Shown: positions 34,950-45,447, numbered from the stretch's first letter. The stretch is DNA of 64,000 nucleotides from Owenia fusiformis (GCA_903813345.2 CAIIXF020000346.1:64001-128000); one strand, 5' to 3'. Translations and numbers: made by a program. Notes: generated by a model not told the origin, from the sequence alone.

Positions 34950-37110
34950 TATGTCATAAGTACAAGCGGATAACATAAGCAATTTGCATTGATCCATCTG
35001 AGACAGTCACGAGGTGGTGTTAATTTCACAGTTTGAAATGCTATATCTTGTAATCCCACTCCATATGTTAATAGGATTTTAAAGACCCAGATAGAACCAC
35101 TTGTTGTAGTCGTACACAATGATATCAATATTTGATATGGAAAACTTCTTTTGAAGGGACTTTTTGTTCGAAACATTCTCAACTAATTTCGAATGATTTT
35201 GTTGTCAGTTGTCAAACACATTAAATAAGCAGTGATAATATAAATCCCATCGATTGCAAGCATATATATATACATGTATACCGATCTATTTTATGTTGGA
35301 AAATTATAACAATTGTTTGGGGAACGAAAGAGAAATGAACTCACAAACGCAGGAAAGTGGTTCAGAAAAAGAGACACATACATTTAAAAATACAACATTA
35401 CAATCAGCGACGGCTTTTCGAATGATGTTGACCCTTGAATTGCCTATGAGCAGAAAAGATTTTGAATTTAAATATATGTTTTGACACAAAAGGATGAAAC
35501 TAAAGATTGACACTATTAGAAAAAATGAAACCAGTAAAATAATAGTAAAATAGAATGGTAGATTAGTGAAATTGTCATTTTAAAGTATATCATCTAATTT
35601 GTCATGTTTCGTTAATATTTTGTATATGTACAATTTTCATAGTAGATAAATATAAAGCTTTCTCATGGAGAAAGTTTTCCATGATTAAAATGAATACTTC
35701 AATTCAGAAATTATAAATTTATTGTGTTAGATCAATCCTCAAGTGTGGTAATTTTCCAAATATTACACAGTATGTAGATTGTATGATTAACAAGTTCAAT
35801 GGTGTCATCACATGCGATATACTTATTTATAGATTTGTCTTAAGAGTCAGCCCTTACAAATACATTTAACATTAATAATCAAATTATGGTGAAAAGAAAA
35901 AAGGAAATAAAAGAATCAAAATAATTTCAACAAAATAATTTCATTGTAGGATGAACCTCAAATGCAATATATGATTTAATAAATGAATGTTGTGGTTGAT
36001 TCAGAACTCCTTCAACATTTATCAAGAAGGGAAAATTCATTCATATTAGATGCATATCTTTCATATGACCACACATGTTTTGAACGCTTGGTATCATCTC
36101 CAGAACTAAATACCGTATCGAATACTACCTACTCTATATGGTATAACCAAGTATGAGAGTACGAGACCACATTTTAGGACTTTCATCAAAATACAAAATA
36201 AAAAACTAAGCCTAAGCCCATCTTGGTATCAAATGATGCTCGATTGAAAGAAACTTATTCGCTTTTCCTTCCCCAATCGAATGATTTTTGATTTAGAGAA
36301 TGCCATTCGCTTTGTCCACCTTTTAATAATGACTGAATGATGAACCTGACCTTATTTGCCTACCTTAATGGCATTGGTGTTTAGCTCTGTAATTCTACTA
36401 GAGAAGAATTGACTTTGCTTCCAGGTAGAAAAGAGATAAAAAGAGATGGAGTCATTGCAGCCTCATTCGCCACTTGAGTAGACCAACCGTTGCGTAATAT
36501 AGACAGGTAAACAGGGCCGACAATATTTATCTGTGTGAATAATTAAGTGAACTATTGTGTTGCCCTATTCCATGACATTCCAAGAATTGGCAAGAGACTC
36601 GAGTAACCACTGGATTTATCCTACAAGTCTTGTACTTCATACCTGATACCTATTGTGTGCTGTAAACAGGCAGAGTCATTTAAAACTCAGATCTCTTTCG
36701 AACAAGAAGCTGCCATCAATTATGTAAAGATATATGCAGAGGGTGCGTGGTTATATAATTCATTCGAACATGACTGTATTCACGCCTTCTATAAACTGTA
36801 AACAAAGTCAACATTTCACCCGGGGTATATTCGCGAACAAAATCCCTGGTAATACGTGCAATGTGTGACGTCATAACGGCGGGACGTAGTAATGGCGGTT
36901 CATAATGAATATTAAAGATTACTGATAGACAGTTACTCTGGCATAGCCGAAAAGAGCACACATTCCAACGTCCATATTGCTCACCAGGAGCCGTCACCGT
37001 GAACAAAAAACATTGTGAGGAAAATTATGAAGTAAACATGTTGCATACGTTTTTGTGCATGTGTGGATACAACATTTTATCATATATTTAAATGAATAAG
37101 TGAATTAAAA
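34950..37110. other. Interior of the 10-kb element, right part: no gene recognised
   Basis: No homologous frames were recognised. 36790-36990 is GC-richer and includes a perfect CRE-like 'tgacgtca' at about 36867. A promoter reading leftward or rightward is possible, but no exon could be attached. 35200-36700 is plain AT-rich sequence. Confidence 0.35.
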
Positions 37111-37119
37111 TGTACTACA

Positions 37120-37640
37120 CCCGCATAGAAATTTCTATACAGGATTTTTATATCTATACATGCATTTTTTGACCATATAGAACTTTCTATATTGGCCATC
37201 AAGCAAAATTATTTTTCTGCGCCGCATAGAAATTTCTATACAGCATTTTTATTTATCGATCTTTTCCCTATAGAAATTTCTATACCGGCAACCAAAATTT
37301 ATATTTACACCTGCATAGAAATTTCTATACGAACACTTGTTTTAATTAGAAAGGCATCGAAATTTCTATACGGGGAGAAATGTTTTTCTGGTAACAGAAT
37401 TAGTATTTTCCGACGGCCTTCACATAGAAATTTCTATAGAGGTATTCAGTTTTAAATCTTCTGCTTAATCGGTAGAGAAATTTCTATACCGATAACCAAA
37501 TGTTCAATAACAAAATTAATATTTCCAGCCTCATCCGCAGAGAAATTTCTATACGAAAAGTCAACGGAGTCTTTTGTATAGAAATTTCTATCTGAGGATA
37601 GTGTATTTGAAAATATAGTTTGAAGTTACATAGAAAATTC
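37120..37640. repeat. Right palindrome array (about 11 x TAGAAATTTCTA)
   Basis: Copies or variants of 'catagaaatttctatac' occur near 37125, 37175, 37224, 37268, 37313, 37354, 37422, 37472, 37539, 37577 and 37629. Spacing is again about 40-70 bp. Beyond the outermost copy the spacers are mostly not inverted copies of those in the left array, although a few words recur ('cgacggccttcacatagaaa' has an inverted match near 28280). Confidence 0.9.
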
Positions 37641-37877
37641 TATACGATAAGAAGAAACACAATTTTACTAGACATTAACATGAATATGTATTGATAAAAT
37701 GATTTTACCTTTATCTGGTTTGATGAAATATTCATATACTTTGTATAAATATTGTAAATCTAATATGATAATAAAACATTGACGGTTGAAATACATGAAA
37801 TGCACTGCTGTTTTTACGTTTTTGGGTTTACAAAAAGGGACTAAACGGTTCATTCTCTTTTTAAATGGTCACGACTT
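37622..37877 (-). repeat. Right terminal inverted repeat of the 10-kb element
   Basis: This is the reverse complement of 27873-28128. It ends 'ggtcacgactt', followed by CATA. Confidence 0.9.
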
Positions 37878-38000
37878 CATAATAATTTAGAACAGATACC
37901 TTAACCTCATGTTTCATTTCTAATTCATGTTTGATCAAATTAAGTATACTATCACACATTGTAATTTTATTAATACATTTATACTTAAAATAAAATAAAC

Positions 38001-38780
38001 AAAGGATCTTGTACACCTGCCATTATGATCTCCCCATGAACAAAATGAGTCATTTTTAGGTGTAATATAAAGAATACAATGTTACATAATACTTTGGAAA
38101 ATATTTAAGCGTTTGGCCCACCATGGGCTGAAGTTGGGGTCATTAAGTTCAGCAAGGGTGTATTGACTTGACATTGGATGTGTTCTATTGACTTAACATG
38201 TGGATACCATCAGATTCCAATGGAGGCCATTGGTTTCTATTGATTTTCACAAAAATACCTAAAATACACTATGACCTGAATCGATTGCAAATTAAATAAT
38301 TTCACAATATGACACAAATGGTATTTCAGATCAGATGTGCAAATATAAAGTTTGCAATCGATTCAGGTCATACTTCAAATTAAAAGATTATTCATTTTTT
38401 TCATCATTTTTTCCTACAAAATGGCTATAGAAAAATGCTTCAAAAGCAACTTTTACACTTATAAAATCCCATATTATACTGTTATGATTCATTAATTAAT
38501 AACATATTTTGATAAGATGTAGGGATGTGTAGGATGCAAATGGATTTTGACAGACACAAAAAGACTTCCTGGTTTGGCATCTCTACCCATGTACACTTTA
38601 TGATCGAATATTGCCCTAAAAAGTGGCCCATTCATCAATACAGTGCTGAATATAGGTCAACAAGATACTAGTGTACATATAAATGTACTAATAATAAAAG
38701 CAGTATATTTATTTTGAAAAATCAGATGAATTTATTTTTCTTCATGGGGAGATCATAATGGCAGGTGTACAAGATCCTTT
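38001..38780. mobile_element. 780-bp element with perfect 40-bp inverted repeats
   Basis: 38001-38040 starts 'aaaggatcttgtacacctgc', and its exact reverse complement is 38741-38780. An inner hairpin pairs 'atgacctgaatcgattgcaa' (about 38270) with 'ttgcaatcgattcaggtcat' (about 38351). No target duplication was seen and no gene recognised. It begins only 120 bp beyond the 10-kb element. Confidence 0.8.
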
Positions 38781-38887
38781 AGATATGTACAAGTGATAAG
38801 TAGCATATATTAGACAATAATGTCCAAGAAATAGCATAAGAAATTCTGTATATGGCTCATATTTTTCAGAAGCTTCCTGGATAAGAT

Positions 38888-39299
38888 ATGCAGATTATTG
38901 GCCCTTTTAGTCTAGGCTATTTTAAGAAATTGCTTGATAACATCAGTCAGAAGTCTGAAGGCCAAAAATATGTCATTATCTTAAATTTGGATGAAACTGG
39001 ACTAAGTATGGTGCCTGCATCATCTCCTACAAGACCAGTGAGGAAAGTCAACATGTTTGAATATTGGGTTAAGACAACAATTTTTTACAATTACCATCGC
39101 CAGAACGTTACTACCACCACTATATCAGTTTCTAGCTTTGCCATGTCCCCCTAATAAGCATATCATAGATGCTTTTGATCAGATAGCTGCTAAAGCAACT
39201 CCAGCTGTTGAGCCGCTTGTGAGATTCATCAGAGCAGCACAGATCAACTCTTCTACGTTGACCCCTGAATCTTCAACCAACAGGAGAACATTTTAATGA
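38888..39299 (+). pseudogene. pogo/CENP-B-type DDE transposase fragment
   Basis: The frame reads 'GYFKKLLDNISQKS', then 'VIILNLDETGLSMVPASSPT'. The N.DETG block is the first catalytic Asp region of DDE_1 (pogo, tigger, jerky-like) transposases, normally followed by a KG.KQVG segment. Here the sequence diverges and shifts frame, continuing in another frame to about 39296. No DNA-binding domain or second catalytic Asp was found, so it is a relic. Confidence 0.65.
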
Positions 39300-39590
39300 A
39301 CTATAAGATGCATGTGTATTTTGATGACATATCATCCGTGTTGTAATCAAAGTTAGGTTCATTGGGGCAGAAACCAAAAATTTTTAGATCAAGTATTTGT
39401 AGGGAGAAAGCAATAGAGGGCTGGTATTGCTAACCTACACTTTTAAAATTACACACTAGGTATTGATAGTTTAAGATATTGTTTGCAAACCTACCAAATG
39501 TTTATACGATTTGTTTTCTGGTGTGTAGGCTTAATTACACTCATGCAGACTTAAAATTTAGCCCCTTGCAGATGTAAAAATTATACTTGG

Positions 39591-39720
39591 TTGGACCCAA
39601 ATTACACCTGTCTATTCCTAAATTAGGCTTGTGGTAGCGTAAATCATGCCAATGATGAAGTTAATTCTACAGACTTTCAAACAACATACAAAGGTGTAAA
39701 GTTGTTGTGTTAAAAGGGTG
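39591..39720. repeat. ~130-bp direct repeat, copy 1
   Basis: 'acacctgtctattcctaaat' through 'caaacaacatacaaaggtgt' and 'gttaaaagggtg' match 40005-40138 closely. Confidence 0.8.
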
Positions 39721-39873
39721 AATTGCAGGCGTTAAGGTGTTATTTAACATATGATGAGTAATACCTTCAGGCCCATCAAGTTCATTTTTAATGCCTTCAA
39801 TTATTAACCCATGGATGCCTTGCTTACGTAATGATACAATGCATTCTGGGTAAAAGCCCAAGATAGGAACAAA

Positions 39874-40038
39874 ATGGCAGCCATTTCAAATGTAAATGAT
39901 ATCATGTCCTCTATGCAAGAGATTACTGCAGCTAGGAGAGTGCAGGAATACACTTCTGATCCACCTCGAAATGTCAAGCCCTTTAGGTTGGGGAATTATA
40001 CTCCATTGGACCTAACTTACACCTGTCTATTCCTAAAT
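39874..40038 (+). other. Short open frame starting MAAISN between the direct repeats
   Basis: An ATG in a reasonable context (aaaatggcag) opens 'MAAISNVNDIMSSMQEITAA' and continues through 'PPRNVKPFRLGNYTPLD' before running into repeat copy 2 and stopping near 40038. Its composition is protein-like. The family is not recognised; it may be a truncated transposon or host first exon. Confidence 0.3.
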
Positions 40039-40138
40039 TAGGCCTGTGTTAGCATAAAAAATCATGTCAATGATGAAGTTAATTCTACAGACTTTCAAAC
40101 AACATACAAAGGTGTAAAGTTGTGGTGTTAAAAGGGTG
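40005..40138. repeat. ~130-bp direct repeat, copy 2
   Basis: This is the second copy of 39591-39720, differing by scattered substitutions and a 3-bp insertion. Confidence 0.8.
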
Positions 40139-40987
40139 TCATGTGGAGAGTGGAGAAAAGAGATGATGCACTGAGTATCATAAGAGAAGAAAACATTGAA
40201 CTCATTTAAGAGTCATAGCTACTTGTTTACCTGCTAAATCACATTGAACATGACTATAGACACTATATAGATGGTCCTGGAAATCTTTAAAAAGATTCAA
40301 AACAGTGGACATGTACTGTCATAGTTAGTTATACCGTATCACTTTATGAACATAAATTATTTAATTTCACATGTCTAGTTATTATAGCATATCCAGTTTG
40401 AAAATGTTTTTATCAGGAAATGAAATTACGAAAACATATCTCAGTCAAAATGGTCCAAGGCTCTCTTCAAGATAGATGAATAAAACAGGAAGAGAAATGA
40501 AGAAATGCAGACTTAAGAGGCTAAACAATAGGAGACAACTTTAGGAGGAGACTTTTATAATTTTTATACAGATTTTGCATTAAGCAACCAGGTGCTCCAG
40601 ACGCTCCTACTGTAGGAGTGTGTATTTTTGTGTCCTTTATTTTCCAGACTTGTCACGCACTTGACTAGGTTTGAATCAAAAAATCAAACGCTTTCAGACG
40701 TCATCATCCAGGCTTTCTACTGTTGTTAAAAACAAAAAAACAATAAAAAAACAATGTCAAATGATTTCCGGTTTTCATAAGATTTGGATTGCATTTTGGA
40801 CATTTTAATCTTGACGAAGTAAGCAATAATTCGAGACATACATAATTCCCAAAATACATGTACTACAGTAGCCTAGATCTGTGTTCAAATATACATTTGT
40901 ACCTAACACTCAACAATCTAGGGTATTGGAAGTGATGGGAGAAGTTGTCGTAGGTGGCTTCCAGCATATGGCAGAAGCAGAGGTTGA

Positions 40988-41233
40988 TGTTGTCGCAAAT
41001 GTTTCTGCTGTCCTGCTGATTGTACAGCTTGTTCTACAGGTGTTGTCGCACCATTGTACTATTCATATCATTGTTTAACTCGCATGATTGTGCAAAAAGG
41101 GAAAGGATTCAGGACTGGGGATAAATTGTTATTCTTATTGGTATGCTTTATGTTATCCTTGAAGAAAGATGACATTAAGGCTCATGGAGCTATGAAGGAT
41201 GTGAAGACATGTCTGAAGATAAACATAAAATAA
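40988..41233 (+). pseudogene. Cys-rich transposon protein fragment
   Basis: The frame starts after an in-frame TGA and reads 'CCRKCFCCPADCTACSTG', then 'YYSYHCLTRMIVQKGKGF' and a basic tail. C..C/CC pairs suggest a zinc-binding module. It precedes the RecQ-type fragment at 41699, and the two could be parts of one decayed element. Similarity to a named family was not established. Confidence 0.35.
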
Positions 41234-41249
41234 GGTAAGAACATATACA

Positions 41250-41600
41250 TTACAGGTCCAGTGGAGTTGTGGGCACTGTCACCTAAATAACATTTACAAA
41301 AACAAAAAAAGAAGGCATGTTGTGTTGGAAGTGTGAGGGAAGGGAGCCAGTGGAGTTGTGGGCACTGTCACCTCAATAACACTTACAAAAAAGAAAGCAT
41401 GGTGCCTTGGACAGTGTGAGGAATGGGAGCCAGTGGAGCTGTGGGCACTGTCACTTCAATGAAAACATTTCCGAAAAAATTATGGCATGTTGTGTTGTAA
41501 GTATGAGGGATGGGAGCCATTGGAATTGTGGGCACTGTCACCTCAATGATAACATTTACAAAAGGAAGGCATTCAGTGTGAAGGATTGGACAACTAATTA
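41250..41600 (+). repeat. ~80-bp tandem repeat with a CGHCH-encoding frame, 4 units
   Basis: The block 'tggag.tgtgggcactgtcac' recurs at about 41261, 41350, 41432 and 41522. In one frame each unit encodes 'QWSCGHCHLN' or a close variant, and the last two units are open together (from 41407). It may be a minisatellite born from coding DNA; stops interrupt units 1 and 2. Confidence 0.6.
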
Positions 41601-41698
41601 TCATATTCGATGTTTGAGTTGAAAGGAGATTCTTTTGGAGGTTCAATGTCTTTTGATAACAAGAGGATTGGTGTTATAATGGTAGAAGTTCAAGTTCA

Positions 41699-41917
41699 AT
41701 GGAGGAGGTCATGTTGGAGAATTTTCGGATGGTTTGTAGTTTCATAAGGGTCATGGTTTGCACAATTGCTTTTGGTCTTAGGGTTGATATTCCAAATGTT
41801 GATCTAGTTGTGAATGTTGTTGTGAATTTTGGTGTTCCTAGGTCATTCCTTGATTATTTGCAGCAGGTAGGTCGGTGTGTTGGAAGTGTGAATAGGAAAT
41901 GTCTAGCATGGTTGTAG
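41699..41917 (+). pseudogene. RecQ-type SF2 helicase fragment (motifs V-VI)
   Basis: The frame reads 'IRVMVCTIAFGLRVDIPNVD' and then 'GVPRSFLDYLQQVGRCVGS'. These match RecQ helicase motif V (i+v..aT.AFG.G.d.p.v) and motif VI (Y.QE.GR.gR.g), with several substitutions: the second motif V Gly is Arg, and the QE and GR.GR positions are changed. No motifs I-IV precede it in frame. AcademH DNA transposons encode such a helicase, which is one possible source; a host RecQ pseudogene is another. Confidence 0.65.
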
Positions 41918-41971
41918 GTTTAACAAGTTAAATGGTTTACGTATGAAGCTCATGAGGCAGTTAAAGTATAT

Positions 41972-42456
41972 TATTATGCACCTCATTAAAATACTCAAAT
42001 CTGATTGGTTAAGAGCTGCAGGGTCTATTGCCATACGTGGCAGCAAGATCTCGTTCTATCCAGTATTGAAGCAACGAGATCTCCAACCATCCCGTATGCC
42101 AGAATACATATCCTCGAGTCCATTTGTCAATGACGTCATTATCTTAGAATCTCTTCCATGTTGAATTTGAGGCGAATGCGAGGGAGAAATGATTTGCATG
42201 ATATGAGAGAAGGGGATTTCTATTCAATTTCCTTTGATTAACTGACAAAGGGTAGGTGGCGCTAGATAAGGCATCGGCCAAACTTATTATATATGGAGGG
42301 AATACTTAAGAATAAGGCCAACTAAGAAAATAAATGGAATTTTTGATTGTCGAAAACCAGGGATTTTAGCATCGCATGTTAGTCACAAAGGCTCGGCTTC
42401 TGTTTTAGTAGACCCATTCTTTAAAGTAAAGTATTCCTCAAGGGAGGTGCATAATA
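41972..42456. mobile_element. 485-bp inverted-repeat MITE
   Basis: The ends are 'tattatgcacctc' (41972-41984) and 'gaggtgcataata' (42444-42456). An inner 'agatctcgtt' and 'aacgagatct' pair and the word 'tatgccagaatac' link it to the adjoining palindrome. A CRE-like 'tgacgtca' occurs at 42131. Confidence 0.55.
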
Positions 42457-42460
42457 AAAT

Positions 42461-42603
42461 AAATACTGGATGACCATGAGGTGGATATGCCAGAATACCT
42501 ATCTTCGAAAAGAAATACTAGGCTCGGCTCGGCTTCGCCTCGCCTAGTATTTTTTCCTCGGATAGGTATTCTGGCATATCCACCTCATGGTCATCCAGTA
42601 TTT
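42461..42603. mobile_element. 143-bp near-perfect palindrome
   Basis: The left half 'aaatactggatgaccatgag' to 'aatactaggc' is mirrored by 'gcctagtatt' to 'catggtcatccagtattt'. The centre is GC-rich: 'ctcggctcggcttcgcctcg'. It directly abuts the previous element and shares 'gatatgccagaatac' with it. Confidence 0.85.
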
Positions 42604-42928
42604 GTTTAATATGAGGTTCGAGTTAGTTGATTGTTTAAGAGTCAAAGTTTTGGGAGCAATTGTAGGTTCAGGGTATAGATAGGAAGTCTTAGAAGCAGTC
42701 AAAATTTTAATGTCAAAAACTTAGAAAGTGTTTAGTATGCAATGTCCTCTGCTGTTGCTGTTGTTGTCGTAAATATTGTAATTGCATATTATAAATATTG
42801 TCAAAAAGTTTCAATTGAAATATTTGCAACTGCAGAAAGTTGAGCTAGGACTTGTAAATATTGTCCAAAAATATGATAGGAATATTGCCTACAACAGAAA
42901 GTTATGCTAATATTTGTAAAGTTATTAT

Positions 42929-42958
42929 GTCACCACCAAAAGTGGTGACATAACCGCG
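42929..42958. repeat. Palindrome 'tatgtcaccac / gtggtgacata'
   Basis: 11-bp arms surround 'caaaa'. The same word, 'aggtggtgacat', recurs at 44365 and inverted at 44713, so it probably marks element ends around the minisatellite and satellite block. Confidence 0.7.
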
Positions 42959-43154
42959 GTTGGCGGTTGGCGGTTGGTGGTTGGCGGTTGGTGGTTGGCG
43001 GTTGGTGGTTGGCGGTTGGTGGTTGGCGGTTGGTGGTTGGCGGTTGGTGGTTGGCGGTTGGTGGTTGGCGGTTGGTGGTTGGCGGTTGGTGGTTGGCGGT
43101 TGGTGGTTGGCGGTTGGTGGTTGGCGGTTGGTGGTTGGCGGTTGGTGGTTGGCG
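42955..43154. repeat. 14-bp minisatellite (ggttggtggttggc)n, about 14 copies
   Basis: This is an almost uniform tandem array, so probably recent and length-variable. The + strand has regularly spaced GG pairs, suitable for two-tetrad G-quadruplexes. All frames are open, giving Trp/Gly/Val or Pro/Thr-rich artefacts. Confidence 0.95.
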
Positions 43155-43199
43155 TCCGGCGTCTGTAACAATTTCTTACAACTTCCTATAACTTAACAA

Positions 43200-44360
43200 A
43201 TACTGTTTAGATTGACTTCAATTTTTTCCTAAATCATCTACATGTTCTCAGAAGTTCAAATCTGACTTTAGATTTGACATTTGACCTTCAATGACCTTCT
43301 CAAGGTCAAAAAGGTCTTTTTTCAACTTGCTTCACATTGACTAAATTTTTTTTCAAAATCATCTACATGTTCTCAGAAATTCAAATCTGGCTTTAGATTT
43401 GACATTTGACCTTCAAATCTGACTTTAGATTTGACATTTGACCTTCAAATCTGACTTTAGATTTGACATTTGACCTTCAATGACCTTCTCAAGGTCAAAA
43501 AGGTCTTACTTCAAATTGACTAAATCTTTTTTTTCAAAATCATCTACGTGTTCTCAGAAATTCAAATCTGACTTAAGATTTGACTTAAGATTTGACATTT
43601 GACCTTCAATGACCTTCAATGACCTTCTCAAGGTCAAAAAGGTCTGTTTTCAACTTGCTTCAAATTGACTAAAATTTTTTTTCAAAATCATCTACCTGTT
43701 CTCAGAAATTCAAATCTGACTTTAGATTTGACTTAAGATTTGACATTTGACCTTCTCAAAGTCAAAAAAGGTCAAAAAGGTCTTTTTTCAACTTGCTTCA
43801 AATTGACTAAATTTTTTTTTCAAAATCATCTACATGTTCTCAGAAATTCAAATCTGACTTTAGATTTGACATTTGACCTTCAATGACCTTCTCAATGTCA
43901 AAAAAGGTCAAAAAGGTATTTTTTCAAATTGCTTCAAATTGACTAATTTTTTTTTCAAAATCATCTACATGTTCTCAGAAATTCAAATATGACTTTAGAT
44001 TTGACATTTGACCTTCAATGACCTTCTCAAGGTCAAAAAGGTCTGTTTACAACTTGCTTCAAATTGACCCAATTTTTTTTTCAAAATCATCTACATCTTT
44101 TCAGAAGTTCAAATTTGACTTTACAAGTTCTCAGAAGTTCAAATCTGACTTTAGATTTGACCTTTGACCTTCAATGACCTTCTCAAGGTCAAAAAGGTCT
44201 TTTTTCAACTTGCTTCAAATTGACTAATTTCTTTTTTCAAAATCATCTACATGTTCTCAGAAGTTCAAATCTGACTTTACATTTGACCTTCAATGACCTT
44301 CTCAATGTCAAAAAAAGTCAAAGAGTTATTTTTTCAACTTGCTTTAAATTGACCAAATTG
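43200..44360. repeat. ~130-180-bp satellite with AGGTCA half-sites, about 8 units
   Basis: Each unit carries 'tcatctacatgttctcagaa', 'ttcaaatctgactttagatt', 'tgaccttcaatgacctt' and 'ctcaaggtcaaaaaggtc', then a T-run. The reverse of 'tgaccttcaatgacctt' is AGGTCA-ttga-AGGTCA type, and 'tcaaggtca' is an extended half-site. Partial internal duplications ('ctttagatttgacatttgac') vary unit length. Non-coding. Confidence 0.9.
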
Positions 44361-44727
44361 TTTTAGGTGGTGACATTTTGTCATGTTAATGCCTTGTGCT
44401 AATATTTCACTAGTAATCAGGGTTTGGTGTGAATGGGACATTTCTTGTGTTAATTGGTATAAAACATAATTTTACTACCACCTAACACCAAGTCACACCA
44501 TAAATCTGGCACAGGGTCCAATGCAATTTCCCCATCTACATGCCTGTAGTTGCTGCATCTGTCTTATTGAAATGATACTAAGAGGCCACAATATGGTTGT
44601 TTAACTTGGAGGTGATCCACTTGATATTCCTAATGTAAATATACATGTAATTTAGACTTATTGCTAAATGCTAAATCATATCAAAAATGAATAAGGCATT
44701 AACATGACAAAATGTCACCACCTAAAA
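44361..44727. mobile_element. 367-bp MITE with perfect 35-bp inverted repeats
   Basis: 44361-44395 begins 'ttttaggtggtgacattttg', and 44693-44727 is its exact reverse complement. It follows the satellite directly and shares the 'ggtggtgacat' end with the palindrome at 42929. Confidence 0.85.
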
Positions 44728-45220
44728 AATTGGTAAATTTTAACAGGTTAAAAAATACCTTTTGATTTGATATATAGCCAAAAATCTAGTTCATTTCAGT
44801 ATCCAGGAAACAGCCCTGACCTGAATGTGACCTAAAATATGGGTGCTATTGTTGAATATAGGATGGATATTGTGTTCTAAAAAGAGAACATTGAAAGTAA
44901 ATATATAATGGGAAAGTAAATATATAATGGGAAAGTAAAGAAGAGGTATTAATATGAAAATGTTCAAATAAATGCTTAAGATTAGCCATAATTCAGAACA
45001 GAAAAGAGACTTGGAATTATCCACAATTTTAGACCCAATGCAAAACTCCCATATACTGGTATTGCCTCCACATTCTACAAAAATTGTTCGTAAGAATTAA
45101 ATTTCAATTGAATTTGTTATTACATTTGGCCAAAACCTCTAAATAAGAAAACATGATTGCCAATGTCATAACATTACTTTTTTGACACTTTTGACTTTTA
45201 GTATGTTGATCATTGATCAT
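44728..45220. other. Unannotated AT-rich interval
   Basis: 'gtaaatatataatgggaaa' is tandemly duplicated at about 44897-44936. Nothing else was recognised. Confidence 0.4.
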
Positions 45221-45227
45221 TTTTTAG

Positions 45228-45447
45228 GAAGTTCAACACTGAAGCACTTAAAAAATACCCAGGCATGGCGTACTCTGCAAAACTAGATGCCATATTTTGC
45301 CTACCATGTTGCCTATTCACAACTGGTGGGAATAATGAAGAGTTTGTGGTAAAACTGTTTCGAGATTGGAAAAGAGCTCCTGAGCCATATAATCATAACT
45401 GGTTTATAATCACTCCTTTTGTTATTGGAATCATATGTTCGGAATGA
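45228..45447 (+). pseudogene. hAT-family TTF zinc-finger exon (N-terminal region)
   Basis: The acceptor 'atcattttttag' precedes a frame reading 'KFNTEALKKYPGMAYSAKLD', 'AIFCLPCCLFTTG' and 'LFRDWKRAPE'. The order F..eal.kyP...YS...d..fC..C.lF......F....+W is the TTF-type zinc finger found at the N-terminus of ZMYM/ZNF862-like hAT proteins. The frame stops at 45447 with no downstream DUF4371 or catalytic domain seen. It fits the same class as the C-terminal fragment at 14488, but they need not be from one copy. Confidence 0.65.

Larger units (their letters stand above)
27873..37877. mobile_element. 10,005-bp element with 256-bp near-identical TIRs and palindrome arrays
   Basis: 27873-28128 and 37622-37877 are inverted copies that align without gaps and differ at about three positions. 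The outermost bases are 'aagtcgtgaccatttaaaaa'. CATA lies directly outside both ends (27869-27872 and 37878-37881), consistent with a 4-bp target duplication. Inside each end is an array of about 11 palindromes on TAGAAATTTCTA. The interior carries nested small elements and one candidate spliced gene. I see no DDE, integrase, polymerase or tyrosine-recombinase motif, so it may be non-autonomous or encode an unfamiliar mobiliser. High end identity implies recent insertion. Confidence 0.85.

Noticed and set aside
36716-37006. 96-residue minus-strand frame
   Set aside because: No motif, repeats or splice support; GC-richer sequence explains the open frame.
42902-43196. Pro/Thr- and Trp/Gly-rich frames
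   Set aside because: Artefacts of the 14-bp minisatellite.
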